From Knoellia subterranea KCTC 19937 (GTDB lineage: Bacteria > Actinomycetota > Actinomycetes > Actinomycetales > Dermatophilaceae), in assembly GCF_000768685.1 (NCBI RefSeq), contig NZ_AVPK01000005.1, positions 244,186 through 308,185 of the forward strand: a stretch of 64,000 nt of DNA. The letters run 5' to 3'. Under the pieces are notes generated by a model that was given only the letters and a program-made list of their open reading frames with translations, searched no databases and was not told the DNA's origin. Below are positions 17,678 to 27,055 of this stretch, in pieces. Each line of letters starts with the position of its first letter. Positions within the stretch are counted from its first letter, which is position 1. The translations under genes and the position numbers were made by a program.

Positions 17678-19029
17678 CAGCCGTGCACCTCGGCGACGGC
17701 GTCGAGGAGGGCCGCGCCGATCATGGCGACGTCCTCGGGCGTGCTGGTGTAGGGCGGCATCGTGTAGACGAGGTTGCGGAACGGCCGCACCCAGACCCCA
17801 CGCCGCACCGCGGCCCGGGTCACGGCGGTGACGTCGACGGGCGGGTCGAGTTCGATGACTCCGACAGCGCCCAGGGTGCGGAGGTCGCGGACTGAACGCG
17901 GGAGCCCCGAGGTGACGTGCGACGGCGATGCCAGCGCCGAGCTCAGCGCTGCGCCGACCTGATGCACCTGATCGAGCGCGTGGGTCCGCACGAGGTCGAG
18001 CGAGGCGCTGGCGACGGCGCACGCCAACGGGTTCGCCATGAACGTGGGCCCGTGCAGCAGGGCTGCGGTGTCGCTGCCCTCGAGCGCATCGGCGACGGCG
18101 GACGAGCAGAGCATCGCGGCCAGCGTGAGGTAGCCACCGGTGAGGGCCTTGCCCACACAGAGGATGTCGGGCTCGACCCCGGCCCACTCGCCCGCCCACA
18201 TCCGCCCCGTCCGCCCGAATCCCGTCGCGATCTCGTCGTGGATGAGGAGGATGCCGTGGGCCGTGGTGAGTTCACGCAGATGACGAAGGCAGTCGGGAGC
18301 CCAGATGTGCATGCCCCCTGCTCCCTGGAGGATCGGCTCGACGATGACCCCGGCGACCTCGTGCGCGTGGTCGGCAATGGCCCGCTCGGCTTCGACGCAC
18401 CACTGCGCGACAGCGACCTCGTCGAGCGCGCGCAGCTCACCGCCGACCAGTCGAGCCGCGGGCGGTCGCGGCAGGAACACCTGCTCTGCGACGTGCCCCG
18501 CGAACGCCGCATGCATCCCATCGACCGGGTCGCACACGCTCATCGCCCCCGCGGTGTCGCCGTGATATCCGCCGCGAAGTGCGATGAAACGCCGCCGCTC
18601 TGGCCGATCTTGGGCCGCCTGGACCTGCACCGCGAGCTTGAGTGCGACCTCGACCGACACCGACCCCGAGTCGGCGAAGAAGACGTGGCGCATCGACTCC
18701 GGCGTCATGGCGACGAGGCGTTCGGCGAGCTCGACCGCGGGCTCGTGCGTCAGTCCGCCGAACATCACATGGCTGAACCGCTCGGTCTGCTCGCGCACCG
18801 CGTCGTCCAGCACTGGGTGGCGGTAGCCGTGGATCGTGCTCCACCACGAGCTCATCGCGTCGATGACCTCGTGCTCTGCACCCTCGGCGTCGGCAAGGCG
18901 CAGCCGAACGCCCTCGGCGGCGCGGACGGCATACAGGGTCTGCGCGCGCAGCGCCGAGTACGGGTGCCACACGAGCCCTCGCTCCCGGGTGAGGAGCGAG
19001 GAGGTCGTGGCGAGGAGCGTGTCAGGCAT
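17677..19029 (-). CDS. bioA: adenosylmethionine-8-amino-7-oxononanoate aminotransferase
   Basis: A 450-residue class III aminotransferase that makes 7,8-diaminopelargonate with SAM as amino donor. It has the N-terminal [19 protein letters not shown], the PLP-binding [11 protein letters not shown] and the lysine in [11 protein letters not shown], all typical of BioA. It overlaps bioB by 8 bp and bioF by 3 bp, as expected in a tight operon. Confidence 0.94.
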   Translation of the reverse strand: MPDTLLATTSSLLTRERGLVWHPYSALRAQTLYAVRAAEGVRLRLADAEGAEHEVIDAMSSWWSTIHGYRHPVLDDAVREQTERFSHVMFGGLTHEPAVELAERLVAMTPESMRHVFFADSGSVSVEVALKLAVQVQAAQDRPERRRFIALRGGYHGDTAGAMSVCDPVDGMHAAFAGHVAEQVFLPRPPAARLVGGELRALDEVAVAQWCVEAERAIADHAHEVAGVIVEPILQGAGGMHIWAPDCLRHLRELTTAHGILLIHDEIATGFGRTGRMWAGEWAGVEPDILCVGKALTGGYLTLAAMLCSSAVADALEGSDTAALLHGPTFMANPLACAVASASLDLVRTHALDQVHQVGAALSSALASPSHVTSGLPRSVRDLRTLGAVGVIELDPPVDVTAVTRAAVRRGVWVRPFRNLVYTMPPYTSTPEDVAMIGAALLDAVAEVHG

Positions 19030-20089
19030 TGGGGGCGATGGTCGTCCCGGCGCCGCGCTGCCGCAGGGCGAGCGCCTTGTCCCCGTGGCCGGTGTCGGCG
19101 CCCTCATCCTCCGCCCCGAGGACGCGGAACCCGTTGTCGCGGATCAGGTCGAGGTCGGCCTTGGCCTCCTGCCCTTCGCTCGTGAGGTAGTCGCCGAGGA
19201 AGAGCGAGTTCGCGAGGTGCAGACCGAGCGGCTGGAGCGAACGGAGGTGCATCTCACGACCACCGGCCATGCGCACTTCCGTTGTGGGACAGGCGAATCG
19301 GGCCAGCGCAAGGATGCGGATGCAGTGCGCCGGCGTGAGCAGCCACGTGTCCTCGAGCGGCGTGCCGTCGAAGGGCATGAGGAAGTTCACCGGGATCGAG
19401 TCGCCGCCGAGGTCGCGCAGGGCGAACATCGCGTCGACGAGCTCCTCATCGCTCTCACCCATGCCGACGATGAGCCCGGAGCACGCCGACAGGCCGGCCT
19501 CCTGGGCCATACCGACGGTCTGCACGCGGTCGTCGAAGCCGTGGGTGGAGCAGATGTCGTCATAACGCGACTCGCTCGTGTTGAGGTTGTGGTTGTAGGC
19601 GTCCGCGCCGGCGTCGCGCAGCCGTTCGGCCTGACCCTCCTTGAGCAGCCCGAGGCACACGCACACCTCGACCTGCGGGTGGTCGGTCTTGAGCCGGTCG
19701 ACCATGCCGGTGACGCGGTCGATGTCGCGGTTGCTCGGGCCGCGGCCGCTCGCGACGAGGCAGATGCGCGAGGCGCCGGCGGCGATGCCGATGCCGGCCT
19801 GCTTGGTCGTCTCCTGCTCGCTGAGCCAGGAGTACTTGAGGATGTCGCTCTTGGACCCGAGCCGCTGCGAGCAGTAGCCGCAGTCCTCCGGGCACAGGCC
19901 CGACTTGAGGTTGACGAGGTAGTTGACCTTGACGTCGTTGCCGAACGCGGCACGGCGCAGGCGGGCTCCGGCGGCGACGAGGGCGAGCAGGTCCTCGTCG
20001 GGGCTGCGGAGGATGGCGAGGGCGTCGTCGCGGCTCAGGGTGCCGCCGGCCAGCTGGGCCTCGGCGAGCTCGTCGTAGAAGGTGGTCAT
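19022..20089 (-). CDS. bioB: biotin synthase
   Basis: A 355-residue radical-SAM enzyme that inserts sulfur into dethiobiotin. The radical-SAM cysteines are in [10 protein letters not shown] (Cys66, 70, 73 from ATG 20089), and YNHNLNTS and the later Arg/Cys residues of the [2Fe-2S] site are present. An in-frame ATG at 20098 is possible, but it touches the operator, so 20089 is preferred. It is the first gene of the bio operon, divergent from the TetR regulator. Confidence 0.94.
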   Translation of the reverse strand: MTTFYDELAEAQLAGGTLSRDDALAILRSPDEDLLALVAAGARLRRAAFGNDVKVNYLVNLKSGLCPEDCGYCSQRLGSKSDILKYSWLSEQETTKQAGIGIAAGASRICLVASGRGPSNRDIDRVTGMVDRLKTDHPQVEVCVCLGLLKEGQAERLRDAGADAYNHNLNTSESRYDDICSTHGFDDRVQTVGMAQEAGLSACSGLIVGMGESDEELVDAMFALRDLGGDSIPVNFLMPFDGTPLEDTWLLTPAHCIRILALARFACPTTEVRMAGGREMHLRSLQPLGLHLANSLFLGDYLTSEGQEAKADLDLIRDNGFRVLGAEDEGADTGHGDKALALRQRGAGTTIAPNA

Positions 20090-20097
20090 GGGGAGCA

Positions 20098-20112
20098 TTG
20101 AACACTGTTCAA
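20098..20112. promoter_or_regulatory. BioQ-type operator in the bioB-bioQ intergenic region
   Basis: TTGAACACTGTTCAA is a perfect 6-3-6 palindrome between the divergent genes. Its core TGAAC-N3-GTTCA closely resembles the BioQ boxes described in Corynebacterium and Mycobacterium (TGAAC-N3-GTTAC). It is placed to repress both bioB and bioQ. Confidence 0.8.
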
Positions 20113-20157
20113 GAAATACGATCGAGCCCTGCCCACCCGCACCGACCGAGGATCCCC

Positions 20158-20700
20158 ATGGCGCTGACCCGAGCCGACGTGATCGACGCGGCGATGGGCA
20201 TCCTCGACGAGTACGGCCTGGAGTCCCTCTCCATGCGCCGCCTCGCCACCGCGCTCGACGTCCAGCCGGGGGCGCTCTATTGGCACGTCAAGAGCAAGCA
20301 GGACCTGCTCGCTGCCATCGCTGACCGCATCCTCGCCAGCGTCCCCATCTCGCCGCCCGACGCGTCACCCACCGCCGTCCGCGACGTTGCGATCGCTTTC
20401 CGCGACGCCCTGCTCGCCCACCGCAACGGCGCCGAGATCGTCACCCTCGCGCAGGCTCTCGCCGACGAACCCCTCGCCGTGCACCGCGACATGCGCCGCA
20501 GCCTGGAGGAGACCCTCGACCCGACCCGGGCCGCCTGGACCGCGCGCGCCGTGACGCACTATGTCCTCGGCGCGACGAGCGAGCTGCAGAGCCGCGCCGA
20601 CTTCACCCGTGCCGGCGTCCTCACGAACGACCCGGCCGCCGACGAACCCGAGGCATTCCTCTTCGGCCTCGATGCGCTCCTCGTCGGCGCCACCCGCTGA
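20158..20700 (+). CDS. bioQ: TetR-family biotin repressor BioQ
   Basis: A 180-residue regulator. The TetR HTH ([31 protein letters not shown]) spans about residues 20-55, and the C-terminal domain is TetR_C-like. ATG at 20158 is chosen because the HTH begins right after it and the operator then lies upstream. It is divergent from bioB with a BioQ-like palindrome between them, the arrangement known for BioQ in other actinobacteria. No BirA-type HTH is seen in the window. Confidence 0.82.
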   Translation: MALTRADVIDAAMGILDEYGLESLSMRRLATALDVQPGALYWHVKSKQDLLAAIADRILASVPISPPDASPTAVRDVAIAFRDALLAHRNGAEIVTLAQALADEPLAVHRDMRRSLEETLDPTRAAWTARAVTHYVLGATSELQSRADFTRAGVLTNDPAADEPEAFLFGLDALLVGATR

Positions 20701-20706
20701 CGCCCG

Positions 20707-22197
20707 TCAGCCCAGCCGCCGCATCCCCGGCCAAGCCTCGTCCCACGGCTGCACGAGCCCACGGCACACGTGCACCGGGGCGCCGTCCTCGTCGTTGTCG
20801 ACGCCGTCGGGTGTCTCGAGCCGCGCCACGAGATCGCATCGGTCGAACATCGTCTGCAGCTCCGTCGTCAGCGGATCCGGATAGATCCGCCCGAACGTCC
20901 CGATGAGCATCACGGTCGTCGAGTCGGCCGGGGGCGGACCCCACTCCCCGTAACCGTTGTGGACGCTGTATGCCGGCGGCAACAGTTCGCGGTCCGCGTC
21001 ACTCTCGCGTCGCGCGAGGCTGATCATCCCCGCCTCTCCGTAGTTGCGCGTGAGCACGATGGCGTTGTCCCGGTCCGGGAGCGCTCGACTCACCTCGCGG
21101 ATCGTCTCGACGTATGCCGGCCACCCCACCGTCTCGGCCGTGTCCGGATTGACTGCGGTCGCCATCTCGAACACGGGTGACCCCGGCGGGGCGAGCGGAA
21201 GCGAGAAGGCAGCCGTCGGGATCGACGAGATCGCGAGCACCGCTGCGGCGAGCCGGGTTCGGTGCCGGGCGTCGAGCCAGTCCAGCGTTGGCATGGTGCC
21301 GGCAGCGAGGGCCGCAGGGAAGAACCCCGCCGGGTAGTACGCCTTGCCACCGGTGACGACGACGAACGCGAGGAACACGGCATACGCGATCGTCAGCCAC
21401 CGAAGCTGCGGCCTCCGCCAGAGGTGAATCAGCCCTGCCACGAACGGAATGGACAGCAGCGGGCCGACCATGAGGAACGAGAGCGGCACGACGGCCGCGC
21501 GGTCGGCCGACGACGTCGACCCGCCGGCGGCGATGTTCGCGGTGATCTCGCGCATCGGCCAGCCGTGGCGCGCCTGCCAGATCAGGAAAGGCGCGGCGAG
21601 CAGTGCGGTGACCGTTGCGGCGAGCCACGGCCCGGCAGTCAGCAGCGGGCGGCGCGGACCGGCGACGACGAGTCCGACCGCGCAGCAGGCGAGCACCGTG
21701 AGCACGAGGACCTTGACCTCGGACGTGATGCCGGCGGCGACTCCGACGAGCAACCAGCGGGCGACGGACGGGTGCTGGAGGGCGCGCAGCAGCAGCCAGA
21801 CCGTCGTGGCCGTGCCGAGCAGGTCGAACGCCGTCGTCGAGAAGAGGTGGCCCGTGCCGGGGACGATCGATGTGACGGCGGTGAGGATGGCGGCGGCGGT
21901 CTGGTGGCGGGTCGTGCCGCCGAGGACGCGGCAGGTCAGCGCCGCAACCAGAGCGGTGAGTGCGGCGGCGACGGCGGGCAGGATGCGGAACGCCCACAGG
22001 TGCCCGCCGGTGATCGCGTGCCAGGCGGCGGCCAGGAGGGGGACGAGCATCGGCTGGTCGGGTTGCCCGGGGGCGGGGTGGTGGCCGGCCTCGATGAAGT
22101 ACAGCTCGTCCCGGTGGTAGCCGTAGCGGTTGCCGACGAGCACGAGCACCAGTCCGAGGACCCCGGCCGTGAGGAGCGCACCCCGTGGGACTCTCAC
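20707..22197 (-). CDS. GT39/PMT_2-type glycosyltransferase, membrane protein
   Basis: A 496-residue protein with about ten to twelve hydrophobic segments and an extracytoplasmic C-terminal third. The N-terminal loop YGYHRDELYFIEAGHHPAPGQ carries the Asp-Glu pair that is the catalytic mark of GT-C dolichyl/polyprenyl-phosphate mannosyltransferases (PMT_2). It probably moves a sugar from a lipid carrier onto an envelope acceptor; donor and acceptor are unknown. GTG start at 22197. It ends 6 bp from the convergent bioQ stop. Confidence 0.75.
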   Translation of the reverse strand: MRVPRGALLTAGVLGLVLVLVGNRYGYHRDELYFIEAGHHPAPGQPDQPMLVPLLAAAWHAITGGHLWAFRILPAVAAALTALVAALTCRVLGGTTRHQTAAAILTAVTSIVPGTGHLFSTTAFDLLGTATTVWLLLRALQHPSVARWLLVGVAAGITSEVKVLVLTVLACCAVGLVVAGPRRPLLTAGPWLAATVTALLAAPFLIWQARHGWPMREITANIAAGGSTSSADRAAVVPLSFLMVGPLLSIPFVAGLIHLWRRPQLRWLTIAYAVFLAFVVVTGGKAYYPAGFFPAALAAGTMPTLDWLDARHRTRLAAAVLAISSIPTAAFSLPLAPPGSPVFEMATAVNPDTAETVGWPAYVETIREVSRALPDRDNAIVLTRNYGEAGMISLARRESDADRELLPPAYSVHNGYGEWGPPPADSTTVMLIGTFGRIYPDPLTTELQTMFDRCDLVARLETPDGVDNDEDGAPVHVCRGLVQPWDEAWPGMRRLG

Positions 22198-22264
22198 CCG
22201 CCCATGCTCGCAGACCCCACCCGTCCCGAACTCACCAATTCAAGCGTTCGGGACTAACAGAAAA

Positions 22265-22303
22265 CGGTATGCCGGCCGCGCAAGGTGCGCGGCCGGCATA
22301 CCG
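22265..22303. terminator. terminator hairpin built from two GTATGCCG words
   Basis: CGGTATGCCGGCCGCGC (22265-22281) and its exact complement (22287-22303) form a 17-bp stem with a 5-nt loop. It lies just after the DEAD-box gene (stop at 22319, minus strand). Both arms contain the over-represented octamer. Confidence 0.8.
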
Positions 22304-22318
22304 GATCGTGTGGTTGCG

Positions 22319-23887
22319 TCAGCCGCGGTAGCCGCGCGACTGCGACGAGAAGGCCGCGATGCCGCCGCCGCTCCCGTTGCCGCCGGAGCGACGCGGGCCG
22401 CCCGAGCGCTGGCTGCTGCCGGAACGCTGTCCGCCGGAGCGCTGTCCGCCCTGGCTCGACTGTCCGCCCTGCGCGTTGCGACCGCCGGTGGTGCGGCCGC
22501 CGGCGCTGCGCTGACCGCGCGGACCGCCGGAACGCTGACCACCCTGGCCACCCGAACGCTGGCCACCCGAACGCTGACCGCCACCGTTGCGACCACCGGT
22601 GGGGCGCTGCCCACCACCCTGCGGCGCGGCACCCGGGATGACGAACGGTCCCGGGAAGGAGCGCTCGCCCGGCGCGAGCTCGGTGAGGAGCGGGTGCGAG
22701 GCGTTGACCTTGGTCGTCGTCGGCGCGATGCCGGCCTTGCGGGTGAGGTCGCGGACGTCGCGGATCTGGTCGTCCATCATCAGCGTGACGACGGTGCCCG
22801 AGTTGCCGGCGCGAGCGGTGCGGCCGGAGCGGTGGAGGTAGGCCTTGTGCTCGACCGGCGGGTCGGCGTGGATGACGAGGCTGACGTCGTCGACGTGGAT
22901 GCCGCGGGCGGCGATGTCGGTCGCGACGAGGGTGTGCGCCGTGCCCGAGTGGAACGCGTCCATCGTGCGGGTGCGAGCGTTCTGGCTGAGGTTGCCGTGC
23001 AGCTCGACGGCGGGGATGCCCTCGGCGTTGAGCTGGCGGGCGAGCTTCTTGGCGCGGTGCTTCGTGCGCGTGAAGACGACCTTGCGGCCCGGCGCGGCGG
23101 TGAGGTCGCGCAGGACGGGCAGGTGCGACTCGGGCGCGACGTGCAGGACGTGGTGGCTCATCGTCGCGACCGGCGACTGCGCCGAGTCGGCCTCGTGGGT
23201 GACCGGCGAGCTGAGGTAGCGCTTGACGAGCGTGTTGATCCCGGCGTCGAGCGTCGCGGAGAAGAGCATGCGCTGGCCGTCACGGGGGGTGCGGTCGAGC
23301 AGGCGCTTCACGACCGGGAGGAAGCCGAGGTCGGCCATGTGGTCGGCCTCGTCGAGGACGGTGATCTCGACGGCGTCGAGGCTCACGTGGCCCTGGCCGA
23401 TGAGGTCCTCGAGGCGACCCGGGCAGGCGACGACGACGTCGACGCCACGGGCGATGGCCTGGACCTGCGGGTTCTGGCCGACGCCACCGAAGACGGTCTT
23501 CGAGGTCAGGCCCAACGGCTGGGCCAGCGGCGTCAGCGCCTCGTCGATCTGGGTGGCGAGCTCGCGGGTCGGCGCGAGGATGAGGGCGCGGGGGCGCTTG
23601 GCCTGACGGCGGCGGCCGTTCGCTGCGCCCGCGGCGAGGCGGGCCAGGACGGGCAGGAGGAAGGCGTAGGTCTTGCCCGAGCCGGTGCGGCCACGGCCGA
23701 GGACGTCGCGACCGGCGAGGCTGTCGGGCAGCGTCGCGGCCTGGATCGGCGTCGGCTCGGTGATGCCGCGGTCGGCGAGGACGCGGACGAGTGAAGTGGG
23801 GACGCCGAGGTCGGCGAAGCCCGTGGTGGTCCCAGAGGTAGCGCCGGAGGCGTTCTGGGCAGGGGTCATGCGGGTGTCAGTGGACAC
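22319..23887 (-). CDS. DEAD-box RNA helicase with RG-rich tail
   Basis: A 522-residue helicase. Motifs in order: Q-motif region (EPTPIQAATL), GRTGSGKT, PTRELA, DEAD in VLDEADHMADLG, SAT in LFSATL, and HRSGRTARAG. The last 100 residues are a Gly/Gln/Arg/Ser-rich repeat (QRSGGQRSGG and similar), as in RNA-binding DEAD-box proteins of the cold-shock/ribosome-assembly type. GTG at 23887 with GGAG upstream is preferred; ATG at 23869 is an alternative. The 245 bp before it are gene-free and may hold a long 5' leader. Confidence 0.88.
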   Translation of the reverse strand: MSTDTRMTPAQNASGATSGTTTGFADLGVPTSLVRVLADRGITEPTPIQAATLPDSLAGRDVLGRGRTGSGKTYAFLLPVLARLAAGAANGRRRQAKRPRALILAPTRELATQIDEALTPLAQPLGLTSKTVFGGVGQNPQVQAIARGVDVVVACPGRLEDLIGQGHVSLDAVEITVLDEADHMADLGFLPVVKRLLDRTPRDGQRMLFSATLDAGINTLVKRYLSSPVTHEADSAQSPVATMSHHVLHVAPESHLPVLRDLTAAPGRKVVFTRTKHRAKKLARQLNAEGIPAVELHGNLSQNARTRTMDAFHSGTAHTLVATDIAARGIHVDDVSLVIHADPPVEHKAYLHRSGRTARAGNSGTVVTLMMDDQIRDVRDLTRKAGIAPTTTKVNASHPLLTELAPGERSFPGPFVIPGAAPQGGGQRPTGGRNGGGQRSGGQRSGGQGGQRSGGPRGQRSAGGRTTGGRNAQGGQSSQGGQRSGGQRSGSSQRSGGPRRSGGNGSGGGIAAFSSQSRGYRG

Positions 23888-24132
23888 GAAGGAGTACTCC
23901 AGAGAGTTCTGATGCAGTCGGTTCTGCCCGGCGCGAAATTTCCGAGTCACGACGGGGCTCTCGACATCGGTGTCGTCCCGTCGGGGTCTCTCGGTCGCGG
24001 CGCATCGGCATCGACAGTGAGAAGAGAAGCAGGTCCGAGGCAGAACAGTGCGGACCGCTGAGGTCAACACTACTGCGTCTGCCTCACATTCCGTGAATCG
24101 AGACGTTCGCGGACAAACCGTAGGATGAATCC

Positions 24133-25041
24133 GTGGCAATGATGCTCGTGGCGGGAGTCGACGTCGGGGGGACACGAATCAAGTCGATGCTCTCCGACCT
24201 CGACGGCTCAGTGGTGTTGTCCCACACCGCTTCCACGCCGCCGCGGCCCGGCGACAGCATCGTCGAGGTCATCGCCGAGACGGTCGCCACGCTCGTCCAG
24301 CGAGCGCGTGCCGACGGCATCACGGCCCCCCTCGCAGCGGTGGGCGCCGTCGTGCCGGGCCTTGTCGACGAGGTCAACGGTATGGCCGCTTGGTCGGCCA
24401 ACCTGGGCTGGCGTGACCTGCCCCTGCGTGACCGGCTCCAGGAGCGGTTCGACGTTCCGGTCGCCATCGGCCACGACGTGCGTGCCGGGCTGCTCGCGGA
24501 GTTCCGCCTCGGTGCCGCTCAGGGGTCCCCCGATGCCCTCTTCGTCCCGCTGGGGACCGGCATCGCCAGTGCTCTGCTCGCCGGGGGCCAGGTCGTCGCC
24601 GGTTCGGAGTGGACCGGCGAGATCGGCCACGTCGTCGTCGAACCCGACGGTCCTCCGTGTGGCTGTGGGCGCCTCGGCTGTCTCGAGGCGGTCGCCAGTG
24701 CCGCAGCCCTGGGTCGCGCCTGGAACGCCCTTGGTCGCGACGGCGATGCCGAGACCCTGAGCCGGGCTGTCGAGGACGGTGACCACGAAGCCATCCGTCT
24801 CTGGGAGGGCGCGATCGACGCCCTCGTGCGCGTGATGGCTCCCGTGTGTGCTGCTGCCGGTACGCGCCTCGTTCTCGTCGGTGGCGGTCTGGCCCTCGCC
24901 GGCGCCACCTTGCTGGATCCCTTGCGCGACAGGCTTGTTCGCGCGCTCGGCCACGACCGCATCACCGTCACTCAGGCGGCTCTCGGCGACCGTGCCGGCG
25001 CCCTCGGAGCCACCCTTCTCGCCATGGAGGCCATCGCGTGA
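24133..25041 (+). CDS. ROK-family sugar kinase
   Basis: A 302-residue kinase. The N-terminal phosphate loop is DVGGTRIK and the ROK zinc/sugar signature GHVVVEPDGPPCGCGRLGCLE lies near 180-200. The catalytic Asp is in GHDVRAGL. ROK kinases phosphorylate glucose, GlcNAc, ManNAc or related hexoses. With NagA-like, SIS and NgcEFG genes nearby, an N-acetylhexosamine kinase is plausible, though glucokinase is equally possible. The stop overlaps the PfkB start (GTGA). Confidence 0.82.
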   Translation: MAMMLVAGVDVGGTRIKSMLSDLDGSVVLSHTASTPPRPGDSIVEVIAETVATLVQRARADGITAPLAAVGAVVPGLVDEVNGMAAWSANLGWRDLPLRDRLQERFDVPVAIGHDVRAGLLAEFRLGAAQGSPDALFVPLGTGIASALLAGGQVVAGSEWTGEIGHVVVEPDGPPCGCGRLGCLEAVASAAALGRAWNALGRDGDAETLSRAVEDGDHEAIRLWEGAIDALVRVMAPVCAAAGTRLVLVGGGLALAGATLLDPLRDRLVRALGHDRITVTQAALGDRAGALGATLLAMEAIA

Positions 25042-25967
25042 TCTTCACCCTCACCCCCAATCCGGCGGTCGACATCACGTATGCCGTCCCGAGACTTCTC
25101 GTCGGCGAGTCTCATCGCGTCTCGGTCACCGGCACCCACGCCGGCGGCAAGGGCCTCAACGTCGCCGGCGTCCTGTCGTGCATGGGTCTCGACCATGTCG
25201 CCATTGCTCCCGTCGGTGAGCAGCACCGCGGCTTCTTCGAGGACGACTCGGCGCAGCGTGGCATCCGCTTGCGCGTCATCGACTCCCCCGTCACGACCCG
25301 CCGCTCGGTCGCGGTCTTCAGTGCGGACGGTCTCGCGACGGTCCTCAACGAACAGGGCGCGCCGCAGCCGTCGCAGGTGTGGGAGCAGCTCATCGACATG
25401 GTGCGCAGCAGCTGCCGCCCGGGTGACGTCTTCACGATCTCGGGAAGCCTCCCGCCCAACACGGCCGACGCCGACGTCGTCACCCTGTGCGTCGCGGCTG
25501 CCGAAGCCGGTGCCGAGCTCGTCGTCGACGGCCGGGGTCACTGGGTGACCGAGGTGCTTGCGCGCACGCCCGCATTCGTCAAGCCCAACGAGTCCGAGGC
25601 CGCCGCGATGACCGGCATCGAGGACCCGCTCGAAGCCGCCCGGGCGCTGGTGGCCCAGGGCGCCTGGGCCGCGCTGATCTCCCGCGGCGCCGAGGGGCTC
25701 GTCCTCGTCACGGCCACCGGACGCGTCATCGAGGCCAAACCGCGCACTCCCGGCGTCGGCAACGCGACCGGTGCCGGTGATGCCCTGACGGCTGCGATCT
25801 CTGCGGGCCTCGACGGACTCAAGCGCGACGAGGTCGACTGGCCCGAGGTGCTGCGCGTCGGTGTCGCCTGGTCAGCCGCGGCGGTGCGTCAGACCGTGGC
25901 TGGTGTCGTCGACACGGCTGATGTCGAAGCCCTCCTCGACGACGTCGACATCACCGAACACGCCTGA
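25038..25967 (+). CDS. PfkB-family hexose-phosphate kinase (FruK/LacC-like)
   Basis: A 309-residue ribokinase-superfamily protein with a GTG start. It has TLTPNPAVDITY at the N-terminus, GGKGLNVA (signature 1) and GNATGAGDAL with the catalytic Asp (signature 2), the pattern of 1-phosphofructokinase and tagatose-6-phosphate kinase. It would supply a ketose bisphosphate to the class II aldolase encoded convergently downstream. Coupled to the ROK kinase gene by a 4-bp overlap. The exact substrate is not decided by sequence. Confidence 0.82.
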   Translation: MIFTLTPNPAVDITYAVPRLLVGESHRVSVTGTHAGGKGLNVAGVLSCMGLDHVAIAPVGEQHRGFFEDDSAQRGIRLRVIDSPVTTRRSVAVFSADGLATVLNEQGAPQPSQVWEQLIDMVRSSCRPGDVFTISGSLPPNTADADVVTLCVAAAEAGAELVVDGRGHWVTEVLARTPAFVKPNESEAAAMTGIEDPLEAARALVAQGAWAALISRGAEGLVLVTATGRVIEAKPRTPGVGNATGAGDALTAAISAGLDGLKRDEVDWPEVLRVGVAWSAAAVRQTVAGVVDTADVEALLDDVDITEHA

Positions 25968-26010
25968 CCTCACAGCGCACGCCCGACCTCACAGCGCACG
26001 CCTGACCTCA
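25959..26010. repeat. 19-bp tandem repeat over the PfkB stop codon
   Basis: CACGCCTGACCTCACAGCG is repeated about 2.7 times with exact 19-bp spacing (TGA at 25965, CGA at 25984, TGA at 26003). The first copy contains the real stop codon, as in the 13.6-kb array. Confidence 0.7.
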
Positions 26011-26026
26011 CCGGCCCGGGCTGGAT

Positions 26027-26190
26027 GTACCTCCGGACATGCAGTGGTCCGGCGGCCCGTGCCGGCGGACATGCAGTGGCACCTGTTCGCCCGCGGAATG
26101 TCCCGAGATCACACGGCCTTCACGTGCTCGAGTGTTCGCACTGCATGTCCCGGCGAGCCTGTCCTGGCAGCACTGCATGTCCGGAGGTAC
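26027..26190. repeat. nested long palindrome between convergent genes
   Basis: GTACCTCCGGACATGCAGTG (26027-26046) is exactly inverted at 26171-26190. Inside it GGACATGCAGTG recurs at 26067-26078 and inverted at 26139-26150, so the 12-mer is present four times with 32-bp spacing on each side. It fills the 248-bp gap between the PfkB and aldolase genes. Confidence 0.75.
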
Positions 26191-26215
26191 GCACCACCAC
26201 CCGAGAGAGGGCGCC

Positions 26216-27055
26216 TCAGGTGGTGGTGAAGGCGAGGAGGCGCATCAGCCGCTCGGCCTCGTCCGCGACGGCATCGCGAGCCGCCCCGAGATACGTGCGC
26301 GTGTCCACGGTTCGCCCCTCCTCGAGCCGCCCGATCATCGCGTCGGTCCACACCTGGTTCAGGTGGGTGGCGATGTTGACCTTGGTCATCCCGGCCCGCA
26401 CCGCAGCGACCAGTCCGTCGTCCGGCACTCCACTCGACCCGTGCAGAACCAGTGGCACCGGCACCGAGTCCGCAAGTGCCGCAATGAGATCCGTGTCCAG
26501 CACCGCACTCCGCTCGGTCATGGCGTGCGACGACCCGACCGCAACGGCAAGCGCATCCACTCCCGTGTCCGCCACGAAACGCGCCGCATCGCCCGGATCC
26601 GTCCGGACGCCCGGTGCGTGCACGCCGTCCTTGCCGCCGATCTCGCCGAGTTCGGCCTCGACCGACACCCCCGCGGCGTGGCACTGCTCGACGACGCGCC
26701 GCGTCAGAGCACGGTTCTCGTCGTCCGGCAGCTTCGACCCGTCGAACATCACCGACGTCAGCCCCAGCTCCACCGCCTCGCTCACGAGGTCCAACGACTC
26801 GGCATGGTCGAGATGCACGACGACCGGCTGCGTGCAGGCCTGCGCAATCGCCATCGTCGCCAGAGCAAGGGGTCGCAGCGACCCGTGATAGCGCACGCAG
26901 TTCTCACTGATCTGCATGACGACCGGCAGCGAACAGCGCTCTGCTGCAACGGCATACGCCTCGGCATGTTCGATCTGGATGACATTGAACGCCGCCACCG
27001 CGCGTCCGTCACGACGCGCTTCGGCCAGCACTGGCGCCAGGGGCGAGAGGCCCAT
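26216..27055 (-). CDS. class II fructose/tagatose-bisphosphate aldolase
   Basis: A 279-residue zinc aldolase. Metal ligands and active-site motifs are visible in order: AAFNV, VHLDHA, EAELGEIGGKDG, VGSSHAM, LHGSSGV and KVNIATHL. The length and the absence of the Fba insert loops place it with the GatY/KbaY-like group that cleaves tagatose-1,6- or fructose-1,6-bisphosphate. It overlaps the SIS gene by one base and is probably co-transcribed with it. Confidence 0.85.
   Translation of the reverse strand: MGLSPLAPVLAEARRDGRAVAAFNVIQIEHAEAYAVAAERCSLPVVMQISENCVRYHGSLRPLALATMAIAQACTQPVVVHLDHAESLDLVSEAVELGLTSVMFDGSKLPDDENRALTRRVVEQCHAAGVSVEAELGEIGGKDGVHAPGVRTDPGDAARFVADTGVDALAVAVGSSHAMTERSAVLDTDLIAALADSVPVPLVLHGSSGVPDDGLVAAVRAGMTKVNIATHLNQVWTDAMIGRLEEGRTVDTRTYLGAARDAVADEAERLMRLLAFTTT

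Noticed and set aside
22130..23794. A 554-codon open frame on the plus strand
   Set aside because: Antisense to the DEAD-box helicase; its repeats only mirror the RG-rich tail.
26035..26182. CRISPR-like array of GGACATGCAGTG
   Set aside because: Only two copies in each orientation and a mirror-symmetric layout; a nested palindrome fits, a CRISPR array does not.
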